Source of the DNA: an uncultured Granulosicoccaceae bacterium
GTDB lineage: Bacteria > Pseudomonadota > Gammaproteobacteria > Granulosicoccales > Granulosicoccaceae
Reading direction: 5' to 3'
DNA length: 64,000 bases
Assembly (NCBI GenBank): GCA_937922675.1
Contig: CALAJN010000004.1
Span: 62,001-126,000 of the forward strand
Below are positions 9,360 through 19,008 of the stretch, piece after piece. How positions within the stretch are numbered: position 1 is the stretch's first letter; each line of letters begins with the position of its first letter. The notes under the pieces are model-generated. The model worked only from the letters and a program-made list of their open reading frames with translations. It ran no database searches and was not told the origin of the DNA. The position numbers and the translations under genes are program-made.

Positions 9360-10493
9360 TTAGCCCTTGGCAGTACGGCGTTCCTTATCGACATCATAAA
9401 AGGGCATCGGTGCCGCCTCACAATCTATCAAGCCGGAGCCGTTCTTGACCTGAAGTTGAGTGCCGGGTCTGGCGCAGTCGACTGGCATGCGCGCAATGGC
9501 CACATTGTGCTTGTTGAGTGGTGAGTACATACCGATGGTGGCAACACCCACCTGTTTGCCACCCTGCATCAGCGGAGCACCTTCTTCGGCGGGTTCCTCG
9601 CCGACAAGCTTGAGCCCGTAGATCTTGAAACGCTCGCGTCCTTTCAGGCGATAGTGTTCTTCGGCGCCGCGGAAACCTGTCTTGCCCTCACTAACCGTAA
9701 AGTCCAGTCCCAACTCCCAGAGAGTGTCGCCAGTGACGTCATCGTCGAAGGGGTACATGTCGGAGTTGTCGTAGGGGTAGAACAAGAGGTAGCTTTCGGC
9801 TCGCAAGAGGTCGAGCGTAGTGAAGCGCGTAGGGATGATGCCCATGGACTTGCCCTCGGATTCCAGGGTGTCCCAGATGTTGACCGCATCCTGACCGCGA
9901 CAAAATATCTCATAGCCCCGTTCACCTGTGTATCCGGTGCGCGAGATGGTGACCGGGTGACCGAACAGGCGAGTTGGCATGTGAGCGAAGTAGGGTAGAT
10001 GGCGAATACCCTCGACGTGCTTTTCCAGAAAATCCACCGCGAGTGGCCCTTGCAGTGAAATGTCATGCAGGTTGTCATCAAAGCGGATTGATACGTCACG
10101 ACCCATAGCTGCTCGCGTCAGTTGCTCGTGGCCCTCTCCTGAGCCATGCACAACCATGAAACTGTTGGGGCCCATTCGATAGATCACGCAGTCATCGATG
10201 AACTTGCCCGCGTCATTGAGCATGCACGCGTAGCTGGCCCGCCCGGGAGAAATCTTCTCGACGTCGCGCGTGGTGGCGCGATCAATGACGTGTGAGGCAT
10301 GAGGTCCTGTGATGTGGACCTTCTTCAAGCCGGAGACATCCATGAAGCCTGCCTTGGTGCGGATTGCGAGGTATTCCTCGGTTTGATCCTTGTCATAGCT
10401 CCAGGCGGTACCCATGCCGCTCCAGTCCTCGAGCTCGGATCCCATGGCTCTATGGCGATCAGCGATAGTGGAAAAGCGCCAGCTGGCAGTCAT
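9360..10493 (-). CDS. dmmD: GcvT-like tetrahydrofolate-dependent aminomethyltransferase
   Basis: A 377-aa protein of the GcvT/T-protein fold. DVSGLKKVHITGPHA near the N-terminus and the middle SRTGYTGERGYEIFC are hallmark blocks. In the dmm cluster this subunit is thought to bind THF and capture formaldehyde released from dimethylamine as methylene-THF. GGGAGAT lies about 5 bp before the ATG. It is preceded by a GC-rich hairpin that separates it from the small membrane gene. Similar THF-binding folds occur at the C-termini of Tdm and of the SoxA-like protein in this window. Confidence 0.9.
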   Translation of the reverse strand: MTASWRFSTIADRHRAMGSELEDWSGMGTAWSYDKDQTEEYLAIRTKAGFMDVSGLKKVHITGPHASHVIDRATTRDVEKISPGRASYACMLNDAGKFIDDCVIYRMGPNSFMVVHGSGEGHEQLTRAAMGRDVSIRFDDNLHDISLQGPLAVDFLEKHVEGIRHLPYFAHMPTRLFGHPVTISRTGYTGERGYEIFCRGQDAVNIWDTLESEGKSMGIIPTRFTTLDLLRAESYLLFYPYDNSDMYPFDDDVTGDTLWELGLDFTVSEGKTGFRGAEEHYRLKGRERFKIYGLKLVGEEPAEEGAPLMQGGKQVGVATIGMYSPLNKHNVAIARMPVDCARPGTQLQVKNGSGLIDCEAAPMPFYDVDKERRTAKG

Positions 10494-10563
10494 TGGATAT
10501 CTCCCTGTAGATGGATTAAACGCTTGTGGCGTTCGGTGCTGCGGTATTCAATTGCAAATATGA

Positions 10564-10587
10564 CCCGCCCTTGTGTTATCGGGCGGG
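10564..10587 (-). terminator. intercistronic hairpin between small membrane gene and dmmD
   Basis: CCCGCCC (10564-10570) pairs with GGGCGGG (10581-10587) across a 10-nt loop. No U-tract follows on the transcribed strand, so it is more likely an RNA-stability or partial-attenuation element than a full terminator. It sits inside a co-directional gene block. Confidence 0.5.
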
Positions 10588-10608
10588 CCAGTATTTCATG
10601 TGATTTGA

Positions 10609-10794
10609 TCAGTAACGGCGCTCGCGTTCGGCACGCTTGTAGGCGTGGCGTTCGTGTGCGATTCCGACAACCAGTGCCAGTGCACAAAGCCCCATCGAGA
10701 CCAGCAACCAGATCGGCTCCCAGGTGCCGCCAGCACCGACGTAGTAAGCGCCTTCCACACCCGCCCAGCCGGCTTCGGATATTGGTGAACCCAT
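10609..10794 (-). CDS. 61-aa single-span membrane protein between amt and dmmD
   Basis: A small protein with a Gly/aromatic N-terminus (AGWAGVEGAYYVGAGGTWEP), one hydrophobic span at about 29-45 and a basic tail ending KRAERERRY. By the positive-inside rule the C-terminus should be cytoplasmic. A strong ribosome binding site (AGGAGAT, 5 bp before ATG) supports it as a real gene. It is 21 bp after amt, in the same orientation. I do not know a family. Position suggests an accessory subunit or regulator of the ammonium/methylammonium transporter or a membrane tether for the demethylase; both are inference. Confidence 0.75.
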   Translation of the reverse strand: MGSPISEAGWAGVEGAYYVGAGGTWEPIWLLVSMGLCALALVVGIAHERHAYKRAERERRY

Positions 10795-10815
10795 AGTTAT
10801 CTCCTGTGTTGTGCC

Positions 10816-12243
10816 TTATGCAGGTTGGTTATAAGCGCGCCCAGCGTCGGCTGAGGCGCCGACATTGGCATTCGGCAGGCTACCCATGCCTTCTGGATAG
10901 GCCACTGAAGGAACCTTGACGATGTCCAGTCCGGCGAGCTCTGCTGCCTCCGGAACACGGAGCATGCCGACGAGTCGAAATAGCAAGGACAAGACATAGC
11001 CCGGTACAAAGCCAAGCAGAAACATCACACCGAGCCCAATGGCCTGACCGGTGAGGCTGGTCAGTGCAACGGTGCCCGCGTCACCGTAAACGGCGGGATA
11101 ACCCGAGGCAAAAATACCTACAGCGATCACACCCCAGGCGCCGACGGTGCCGTGTACTGTCACAGCGCCAACAGCGTCATCGACACCGATCTTCTCGAAG
11201 AATCTTGCCGAGATCGGCATGATGCACGCACCGACAAAACCAATCGCGAAAGCCATTGGCGGCCACCATAAATCGAGCCCTGCCGCGCAGGCTATGATGC
11301 CTCCGAGCGCGCCAGACATCATCCAGAACGGATCACGTGTAGTCAGCCAGGCGCCTATGATGCCGCCTGCAAAGCCCATAAGGATGTTGAAGGCCATGGC
11401 CGAGAGCGTCATTGGCGTGCCATAGATCGTGGTGAATTCTGTCGCTGACCAGGACCAGGCCTCTCCCGGGTAGATCGCACAGGCCATCAAGAAGCCCCAG
11501 AAGCCCACGATAATGGTCATCAGACCAACCAGTGTCATCGGCATGCTGTGGCCGGCGATATGGTTAGACGATCCGTCGCGGTTGTATTTACCGATACGCG
11601 GTCCGAGGTTGATCAACACGCCAAGCGCAAAGAAGCCTGCGACCATATGTACAACACCAGCAGCGCCGAAGTCGTGATAGCCGTATTTCTGCACCAGCCA
11701 TCCGTCCGCATGCCAGCCCCAGGCGGCGGCAAAGACCCAGGCAAATGCCCCCAGTGCAATAGCGAGGACAATGAAGGCAAAAAGTCGTATGCGTTCGATA
11801 ACAGCGCCAGACATGATCGATGCTGTGGTCGCAGCAAACAGTGTGAATGCACCCCAGAACACACCGGTAGCGTTGTCTGCGAGGTTGGGTCCCATGACTT
11901 CACCTACCGGGTTGGCTGCTGCCATGGCGTAGTCAAAGCCTGAGATCTCGATCGGACCAACAGCCATATCGAGACCTGTCGGGAAAGCCCAGTACACAAA
12001 CCAGCCAGCGTAGTAGAAGGCCGGCACCAGAAAGGCGAACGCGAGGATGTTCTTGATCCCGGAGGCGAGCACGTTTTTCTGTCGGGACGCGCCCATCTCG
12101 TAGGCAAGAAATCCAACGTGAATGAGTACCATCAAGGGGATGGACAGGTAGTAGTAGGTTTCCGCTGCCATCGTATTTCCGACGGCGTTAGCTTCGCTCA
12201 GAGCGGCGAGTTCCGCTGTAAGCCGGGCGACTTCTTCTTCCAC
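10816..12243 (-). CDS. amt: ammonium transporter (Amt/MEP/Rh family)
   Basis: A 475-aa channel with eleven hydrophobic helices. The pore twin histidines are His199 (in AAGVVHMVAG) and His364 (in VGAVTVHGTVG), matching AmtB His168 and His318. The start is GTG with CGGAGGT 9 bp upstream, so the N-terminal extension is genuinely translated. That extension (MEEEVARLTAELAALSEANA) is a short acidic heptad-like helix instead of the usual signal peptide. No glnK is adjacent. It lies between gmaS and the dmm genes, so it may import ammonium or methylammonium or recapture what leaks out; the substrate preference is inference. Confidence 0.93.
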   Translation of the reverse strand: MEEEVARLTAELAALSEANAVGNTMAAETYYYLSIPLMVLIHVGFLAYEMGASRQKNVLASGIKNILAFAFLVPAFYYAGWFVYWAFPTGLDMAVGPIEISGFDYAMAAANPVGEVMGPNLADNATGVFWGAFTLFAATTASIMSGAVIERIRLFAFIVLAIALGAFAWVFAAAWGWHADGWLVQKYGYHDFGAAGVVHMVAGFFALGVLINLGPRIGKYNRDGSSNHIAGHSMPMTLVGLMTIIVGFWGFLMACAIYPGEAWSWSATEFTTIYGTPMTLSAMAFNILMGFAGGIIGAWLTTRDPFWMMSGALGGIIACAAGLDLWWPPMAFAIGFVGACIMPISARFFEKIGVDDAVGAVTVHGTVGAWGVIAVGIFASGYPAVYGDAGTVALTSLTGQAIGLGVMFLLGFVPGYVLSLLFRLVGMLRVPEAAELAGLDIVKVPSVAYPEGMGSLPNANVGASADAGRAYNQPA

Positions 12244-12304
12244 GTTCTGATTACCTCCGATGGGTTTGATTCAAGGGGCCGTTCAGACAATTTTTGTTTG
12301 AGAT

Positions 12305-12326
12305 GGCCCCTCGCACCGGAGGGGCC
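12305..12326 (-). terminator. intercistronic hairpin between gmaS and amt
   Basis: GGCCCCTC (12305-12312) pairs perfectly with GAGGGGCC (12319-12326) across a 6-nt loop, 13 bp beyond the gmaS stop. There is no U-tract directly after it on the transcribed strand. It could protect the gmaS 3' end or partly terminate, which would lower amt and dmm expression relative to gmaS. Confidence 0.55.
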
Positions 12327-12339
12327 GGTGAGGGGTCGT

Positions 12340-13647
12340 TCAGCAGTCGAGCGTGTTGTCACGCTCCCACTGCGTAAGGGACTGGGAGAACTTGTTCCAG
12401 TCGTTGTGTTTGAGCTTTAAATACGCCTGACTGAACTCTTCGCCGAGCGCTGCCCGCAGTCCAGAGTCGGCCTCGAAGTGTCGCAGTGCATCGAGCAGGT
12501 TTAGCGGGAGCTTCTTGGCATCAGTGACCGTATGCCCCTCTGTGTACATATCAATATCAAGCCTGTCCCCAGAGGGAATACTGTTGTCTACACCGTCCAT
12601 ACCTGCTGCAAGAATCACCGCCATGAGCAGATAGGGATTGGCCGCTCCATCGGGCAAGCGAAGCTCGATACGCCCATCGTCCGGGATACGGATCATGTGG
12701 GTCCGGTTGTTGCCTCCGAACGTGATCGAGCTGGGTGACCAGGTGGCGCCTGAGAGCGTGGGCGGGGCGTTGATGCGCTTGTAGGAGTTGACCGTGGGGT
12801 TGGTGATCGCGGCGAGCGCCTCACCATGAGCAAGCAGGCCTCCGATGAAGTGATAGGCCTCAGCCGACAGACCAAGTTCACCTGAGTCATCACCGAAGCG
12901 GTTGGTCTTGCCGTCGTTGCTCCACACCGACACGTGCACATGGCACCCGTTGCCGGTCAGATGACTGAAGGGCTTGGGCATGAAGGTCGCCCGCAAGCCA
13001 TGGTTCTCTGCAATGGACTTGACCATGAACTTGAAAAAGCTCAACTGATCAGCGATGGTCAGCGCGTCGTTGAAATCCCAATTGATCTCGAATTGCCCAT
13101 TGGCGTCTTCGTGGTCATTCTGGTAAGGCCCCCAACCAAGCTCTGTCATGGTTGAGCAGATCTCGGCAATGACATCGTAGCGACGCATAACAGCCGATTG
13201 GTCGTAACATGGCTTCTCCTGAGTATCGCGCTCGTCGGAGATATCACTGCCGTCTGCGTTGATCAGATGAAACTCCGGCTCCACACCCGATTTCATCAAC
13301 ATACCCTTGGCAGCGGATTGTTCCATCAGACGCTTTAATACGTTGCGTGGGCCTTGTGCTACTGGCTCGTCGTTCATCCATGGGTCACCGGCTACCCAAG
13401 CCACTTCCGGTTTCCAGGGGAGCTGGATGACGGATGCGGGGTCAGGCTTGACGAACATGTCAGGATGGGCAGGCGTGAAGTCCAGCCATGCGGCAAAGCC
13501 TGCAAAGCCTGCACCACTCTTTTGCATGCCGGACGCCGCTTCTGCAGGTACCAGTTTGGCACGTTGAGTGCCGAACAAATCGGTGAAGTTGAACAGGAAA
13601 TACTTGACGCCGCGTTCCTTCGCGTAGGTTCCGAGATCCTGTGTCAT
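12340..13647 (-). CDS. gmaS: gamma-glutamylmethylamide synthetase (glutamine synthetase family)
   Basis: Joins methylamine to glutamate with ATP to give gamma-glutamylmethylamide. The 435-aa protein has the glutamine-synthetase core: NDHEDANGQFEINW (metal/substrate glutamates), NGCHVHVSVW (ATP/metal His), and RIELRLPDGAANPYL near the C-terminus. Its first half closely follows remembered GmaS (FTDLFGTQRAKLVPA, GAGFAGFAAWLDFTPAHPD). It could be called GlnT in older annotation, but its place directly after mgsABC fits GmaS. AAGGCAGG precedes the ATG by 9 bp. Confidence 0.93.
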   Translation of the reverse strand: MTQDLGTYAKERGVKYFLFNFTDLFGTQRAKLVPAEAASGMQKSGAGFAGFAAWLDFTPAHPDMFVKPDPASVIQLPWKPEVAWVAGDPWMNDEPVAQGPRNVLKRLMEQSAAKGMLMKSGVEPEFHLINADGSDISDERDTQEKPCYDQSAVMRRYDVIAEICSTMTELGWGPYQNDHEDANGQFEINWDFNDALTIADQLSFFKFMVKSIAENHGLRATFMPKPFSHLTGNGCHVHVSVWSNDGKTNRFGDDSGELGLSAEAYHFIGGLLAHGEALAAITNPTVNSYKRINAPPTLSGATWSPSSITFGGNNRTHMIRIPDDGRIELRLPDGAANPYLLMAVILAAGMDGVDNSIPSGDRLDIDMYTEGHTVTDAKKLPLNLLDALRHFEADSGLRAALGEEFSQAYLKLKHNDWNKFSQSLTQWERDNTLDC

Positions 13648-13704
13648 GCTGTTTACCTGCCTTGAGCGTTGGTGTGAATCGTTTTAACGAGCTTTGGATT
13701 GTCT

Positions 13705-15045
13705 TTAGCTGACCGGAGTCCCCGGCACCCAGGCAGTACCCGCCAACGGGACCTTGGCCATCGCTGCCGCTTCTACTGTCAAAGCGCACAAGTCCTCGGG
13801 TTCAAGATTGTGCACATGGTTCTTGCCACAAGCTCTTGCTATGGTCTGCGCCTCCAGAGTCATGACTCCAAGATAATTGGCCAGTCGTTTTCCGGCAACC
13901 ACTGGATCCAGTCTACCGGCGAGTTCAGGGTCTTGTGTAGTGATTCCTGCTGGATCCCTGCCTTCGTGCCAGGCATCATAGGAACCGGCGGTTGTGCCAA
14001 GTGCGTTGTATTCGGATTCCCAGCGAGGATCGTTGTCACCCATGGCAACCAGAGCTGCGGTACCGATGGACACGGCATCCGCACCTAGCGCCATGGCCTT
14101 GGCGACATCGGCGCCATTACGAATGCCGCCCGAGACCACCAGCTGCACCTTTCGATGCATGTCGAGCTCCTGCAACGCTTGCACAGCAGGGCGAATGCAG
14201 GCAAGTGTAGGCATGCCGACGTGTTCTATGAACACGTTCTGCGTCGCGGCGGTCCCACCTTGCATACCGTCGAGAACAACAACGTCTGCCCCTGATTTAA
14301 CAGCGAGTGCTGTGTCGTAGTAGGGCCTTGATCCACCGATCTTGACGAAGATCGGTTTTTCCCCGCGTGTGATCTCGCGTAGCTCCAGGATTTTTATCTC
14401 CAGATCATCGGGGCCGGTCCAATCCGGGTGTCTGCACGCCGAGCGTTGATCAATACCTTCGGGTAGGGAGCGCATGCCAGCGACGCGTTTGTTGATCTTT
14501 TGCCCGAGCAGCATGCCGCCACCGCCGGGTTTGGCTCCTTGACCGACGACTATCTCGATAGCATCTGCCTTGCGCAGATCATCAGGATTCATGCCGTAGC
14601 GTGACGGCAGGTATTGGTAGACCAGCAGCTTGGAATGACCTCGCTCTTCCTGGGTCATGCCACCGTCGCCAGTCGTCGTTGACGTACCTGCCGCGTTGGC
14701 ACCACGCCCCAGCGCTTCCTTGGCCTGCCCGGAGAGTGAGCCAAAGCTCATGCCGGCAATGGTGATCGGGATTTTCAGTTGTAGTGGCTTGCTGGCAAAG
14801 CGATCGCCAAGGGTCACCTCGGTGCCGCAGCGTTCGCGGTAGCCTTCCAGGGGATAGCGTGAAATGGACGCGCCAAGAAACAACAGGTCGTCAAAATGCG
14901 GCAATGCGCGTTTGGCACCTGCACCTCTTATATCGTATATGCCGGTGCTGGCTGCACGACGGATTTCCGAGAGGGTGTATTCGTCGAAAGTGGCCGATGC
15001 GCGTGCGGCGGCTCTCGGTTGCGAGTTGTGCTTCTGCTCGGCCAT
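13705..15045 (-). CDS. mgsC: N-methylglutamate synthase subunit C (FMN-binding glutamate synthase domain)
   Basis: A 446-aa protein with the GltB-type TIM barrel that binds FMN: MSFGSLSGQAKEALGRGANA, a phosphate-binding GGIRNGADVAKAMALGADAV, and DGMQGGTAATQNVF. With MgsA and MgsB it moves the methylamino group from gamma-glutamylmethylamide to make N-methylglutamate. It starts 2 bp after the mgsB stop. The same trio is called GlxBCD in rhizobia, where the function is less defined; the gmaS-dmm-tdm context decides for Mgs. Confidence 0.92.
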   Translation of the reverse strand: MAEQKHNSQPRAAARASATFDEYTLSEIRRAASTGIYDIRGAGAKRALPHFDDLLFLGASISRYPLEGYRERCGTEVTLGDRFASKPLQLKIPITIAGMSFGSLSGQAKEALGRGANAAGTSTTTGDGGMTQEERGHSKLLVYQYLPSRYGMNPDDLRKADAIEIVVGQGAKPGGGGMLLGQKINKRVAGMRSLPEGIDQRSACRHPDWTGPDDLEIKILELREITRGEKPIFVKIGGSRPYYDTALAVKSGADVVVLDGMQGGTAATQNVFIEHVGMPTLACIRPAVQALQELDMHRKVQLVVSGGIRNGADVAKAMALGADAVSIGTAALVAMGDNDPRWESEYNALGTTAGSYDAWHEGRDPAGITTQDPELAGRLDPVVAGKRLANYLGVMTLEAQTIARACGKNHVHNLEPEDLCALTVEAAAMAKVPLAGTAWVPGTPVS

Positions 15046-15047
15046 GA

Positions 15048-15731
15048 TCAGTACGCGTCCGCCTTGTCGATGTCAAAGTGATAGAGCTGTCGAGCGGAGC
15101 CGTAGCGCTTGAAGCTTTTTGGGTCTGCGTCCATACCAGAGCGCTGCAGCAAATTAGTCAGCGTCGCGAGGTGTTCAGGCGTCATTTCCTTCTCGATACA
15201 ATCAGCGCCGAGACTGTCTACCGAACCTGCCACGTAGAGCTTGGCCTCATATATGGAGTCGCCCAGCGCATCTCCGGCATCGCCGCATACCACCAGATGT
15301 CCAAGCTGTGCCATGAAGCCTGACATGTGCCCGACCGAGCCGCCTACCACGATATCAATGCCCTTCATCGAGATGCCACAGCGCGATGAGGCATCGCCCT
15401 CTATAACCAGTAGCCCGCCGTGTCCGGTTGCGCCGGCTGACTGGCTGGCGTTGCCTGTGACACGTACGCTGCCGCTCATCATGTTTTCTGCAAGCCCGAC
15501 CCCTGCGTGACCATGTACGGTGATGTCTGCCTCCTTGTTCATTCCACCACAGTAAAAGCCGACATGCCCCAGTATGTCTACCGACATCGGTTTGTCGAGC
15601 CCGCAAGCAATCGCATGTTGCCCCATCGGATTGGTAACGGTCCAGGCGGTCTTGTTGCTCCCGTCCTCAAGGTCCTGCAACGTCGAATTGACGGCGCGCA
15701 GGCCAAGGGCTTGCAGGTCGAGTGTATTCAT
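15048..15731 (-). CDS. mgsB: N-methylglutamate synthase subunit B (GltB C-terminal beta-helix domain)
   Basis: A 227-aa protein built of G-x-x-G-x-G repeats (VHGHAGVGLAENMMSGSVRV, VVGGSVGHMSGFMAQLGHLV) that form the right-handed beta-helix of the glutamate synthase C-terminal domain. It is a structural subunit of the MgsABC complex. Its ATG overlaps the mgsA stop (ATGA), and mgsC follows after 2 bp, so the three subunits are tightly coupled. Confidence 0.92.
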   Translation of the reverse strand: MNTLDLQALGLRAVNSTLQDLEDGSNKTAWTVTNPMGQHAIACGLDKPMSVDILGHVGFYCGGMNKEADITVHGHAGVGLAENMMSGSVRVTGNASQSAGATGHGGLLVIEGDASSRCGISMKGIDIVVGGSVGHMSGFMAQLGHLVVCGDAGDALGDSIYEAKLYVAGSVDSLGADCIEKEMTPEHLATLTNLLQRSGMDADPKSFKRYGSARQLYHFDIDKADAY

Positions 15732-16675
15732 GCGGCACTCCCGGCAACTTGCGCGACGGGTGTATCAATGTTCATGTCGCCGCTGCCCCAGCTGTACACG
15801 GTGGCGGGCTTTGGCTCCCAGATCTCGGCATTGTCGCTACCGGGCAAGGTAGCGATGGCCCGAAACTCGGTTGCCATGGCAACCCAGTCATCGGTTTCGG
15901 CCAACACGGCATGCTTGCAGGCAATCGGATCGCGCACTACGGCAAAACCGTCACTTGTGCCGACACAGAAGGTGAAGAAACCGTCGAGGTCGTCGAGTGC
16001 ATCTTCGAGCGCCTGTTTCAGAGAAACGCCGTTGCGCAGCTTCCACGTCAGATAGGCAGCAGCGACTTCGCTATCGTTTTCACTACTGAAACTTACGCCC
16101 TGACGTATAAGCTCCTCGCGCAAGCGATTGTGATTGGACAGCGACCCGTTGTGCACAAGGCATAGGTCCGCACCGGTAGCGAAGGGGTGAGACCCTGCCG
16201 TTGTCACGGCGCTTTCGGTTGCCATCCGTGTGTGCCCGATCATGTGCCGCCCGGCAGCTGATTCGAGATCAAAGCGCGAGTAGACGTCCTCGGGCAATCC
16301 GGTTTCCTTGTAGATCTCCACGCTCAGTCCGCTGCCGACCAGCCGAACATCTGGCGCCTTCTCAGCCAGCCAGTGACCGACCGCAGCTTCGTCGGCGTTG
16401 GTGATCAGCAAGGCATGTGTGTCGCGCTGCGTAATGTTCGCATTAGCGTTCAGTGCCTTACCCAGGTCGTTGGCGAGTGTTGTCCAGTCATGCTCGGGAT
16501 CATCGTGAGCGAGTGAGAACTTCAGCTCCCCCGCGGCTACCGGGTCACGGTAGAGAGCAACACCTGCTGAGTCCGGTCCTCGGCTCGTCATCTCGACCAG
16601 CATGGGTTTGAACAGCCGCCCAAGTTCCGGGTATAGCGCTTCGTTTTTCAGGTAAAGCCCGACGATTCCGCACAT
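15728..16675 (-). CDS. mgsA: N-methylglutamate synthase subunit A (class II amidotransferase)
   Basis: A 315-aa Ntn-type glutamine amidotransferase domain. The ATG at 16675 is chosen because it gives MCGIVGLYLK, placing the catalytic Cys at position 2 as required after Met removal. An in-frame extension of 23 residues would bury that Cys. Other family blocks are ESAVTTAGSHPF and LCLVHNGSLSNHNRLR. It would release methylamine (or ammonia) from the gamma-glutamyl donor for use by MgsC. It is the first gene of a ten-gene leftward block and faces tmoX across a shared control region. Confidence 0.93.
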   Translation of the reverse strand: MCGIVGLYLKNEALYPELGRLFKPMLVEMTSRGPDSAGVALYRDPVAAGELKFSLAHDDPEHDWTTLANDLGKALNANANITQRDTHALLITNADEAAVGHWLAEKAPDVRLVGSGLSVEIYKETGLPEDVYSRFDLESAAGRHMIGHTRMATESAVTTAGSHPFATGADLCLVHNGSLSNHNRLREELIRQGVSFSSENDSEVAAAYLTWKLRNGVSLKQALEDALDDLDGFFTFCVGTSDGFAVVRDPIACKHAVLAETDDWVAMATEFRAIATLPGSDNAEIWEPKPATVYSWGSGDMNIDTPVAQVAGSAA

Positions 16676-17847
<1,172 letters not shown>

Positions 17848-17864
17848 TCCCGATCCATAAACCG

Positions 17865-17888
17865 GGCGGGGCACTCGTGCGCCCCGCC
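17865..17888 (+). terminator. hairpin after tmoX
   Basis: GGCGGGGC (17865-17872) pairs perfectly with GCCCCGCC (17881-17888) across an 8-nt loop, 17 bp after the tmoX stop. No U-tract follows. This is the classic position for a partial terminator or RNA stabiliser that makes the binding protein more abundant than its transporter. Confidence 0.6.
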
Positions 17889-17946
17889 GTGACCTTGGGG
17901 ATAGCGGCTATAGCTGCCCCCGGCAAATCTGATTGACCAGCCGCCC

Positions 17947-19008
17947 ATGCCTGTCGCCGCTCCCGACACAACGCCGCTGATTCGCTGCAGCAATCTGTGG
18001 AAACTCTTTGGAGTCGAGCCAGAGCAGTACCTTGCCGGTGCGCTCACCGGGAGCACACCGGCATTTGGGCAGCTGATGAGCGATGGCTACATCCCGGCGG
18101 TGCGCGATGTCTCTCTCGAGATTGCTCGCGGCGAGATGCTCGTCATTATGGGTCTGTCAGGGTCCGGCAAGTCCACCCTTGTGCGGTGTCTTTCTCGCTT
18201 ACTTGAATCCACCTCTGGTGAGATCCAGGTCGATGGGCAGGACCTTCGCGCGCTCGATACTCGCGGGCTGATCGAGCTGCGACGCAACAAGATGGGCATG
18301 GTCTTTCAGAACTTTGCGTTGTTGCCGAACCGCACCGTGTTGGACAATGTGGCTTTTCCGCTGCAGATGCGTGGGCAGGACCGACACACCCGGCGCGAAC
18401 GTGCGATGGAGGTGGTCAAGCTGGTAGGTCTCGAGGGTCGCGAGAACTATTTTCCGCGCGAGCTCTCCGGTGGCCAGCAACAACGTGTGGGCATTGCACG
18501 CAGCCTCGCGATCGAGCCTGATATCTGGTTTCTGGATGAGCCCTTTTCGGCGCTTGACCCGTTGATCAGGCGCGACATGCAGGACGAGTTTCTGCGCTTG
18601 CAGGACATGCTTGGCAAGACCATCGTCTTCATTACTCACGACTTCGATGAAGCATTACGACTCGCTGACCGTATCGCCATCATGAAGGACGGCGCTGTGG
18701 AACAGGTGGATACTCCCGACAAGATTGTGCTGCACCCTGCCACCGATTATGTCGCGCGTTTCACCGAGGCGGTTGAGCGCGCGCGAGTGGTGCATGCAGG
18801 TGCTTTGGTAGAGCCGCTGGGTGGTGCCGCAGACGCAGCCGTGCCGGACGGAGAGCCGGTGACCGCCGGCGCCTCGATTCACTCACTCGCGCGGCGTCTG
18901 GTCAACGATGCACGTGAGCAGTATGCCGTGGTCGATGACACGGGACAGTGTATTGGCCGGCTCAGTCGCTCGATCGCTCTTGACGTATTGCTGGGTGATG
19001 CGCCGTGA
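17947..19008 (+). CDS. tmoW: TMAO ABC transporter ATP-binding protein
   Basis: A 353-aa ProV/OpuAA-type ATPase that powers TMAO import. Walker A GLSGSGKST is at 69-77, the signature LSGGQQQR near 176, and Walker B IWFLDEPF near 195. An N-terminal KLFG..P....G segment is typical of the betaine-type ATPases. After about residue 270 there is a CBS-like C-terminal region ending in IGRLSRSIALDVLLG. Its stop overlaps the tmoV start by 4 bp. No clear ribosome binding site precedes the ATG. Confidence 0.92.
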   Translation: MPVAAPDTTPLIRCSNLWKLFGVEPEQYLAGALTGSTPAFGQLMSDGYIPAVRDVSLEIARGEMLVIMGLSGSGKSTLVRCLSRLLESTSGEIQVDGQDLRALDTRGLIELRRNKMGMVFQNFALLPNRTVLDNVAFPLQMRGQDRHTRRERAMEVVKLVGLEGRENYFPRELSGGQQQRVGIARSLAIEPDIWFLDEPFSALDPLIRRDMQDEFLRLQDMLGKTIVFITHDFDEALRLADRIAIMKDGAVEQVDTPDKIVLHPATDYVARFTEAVERARVVHAGALVEPLGGAADAAVPDGEPVTAGASIHSLARRLVNDAREQYAVVDDTGQCIGRLSRSIALDVLLGDAP

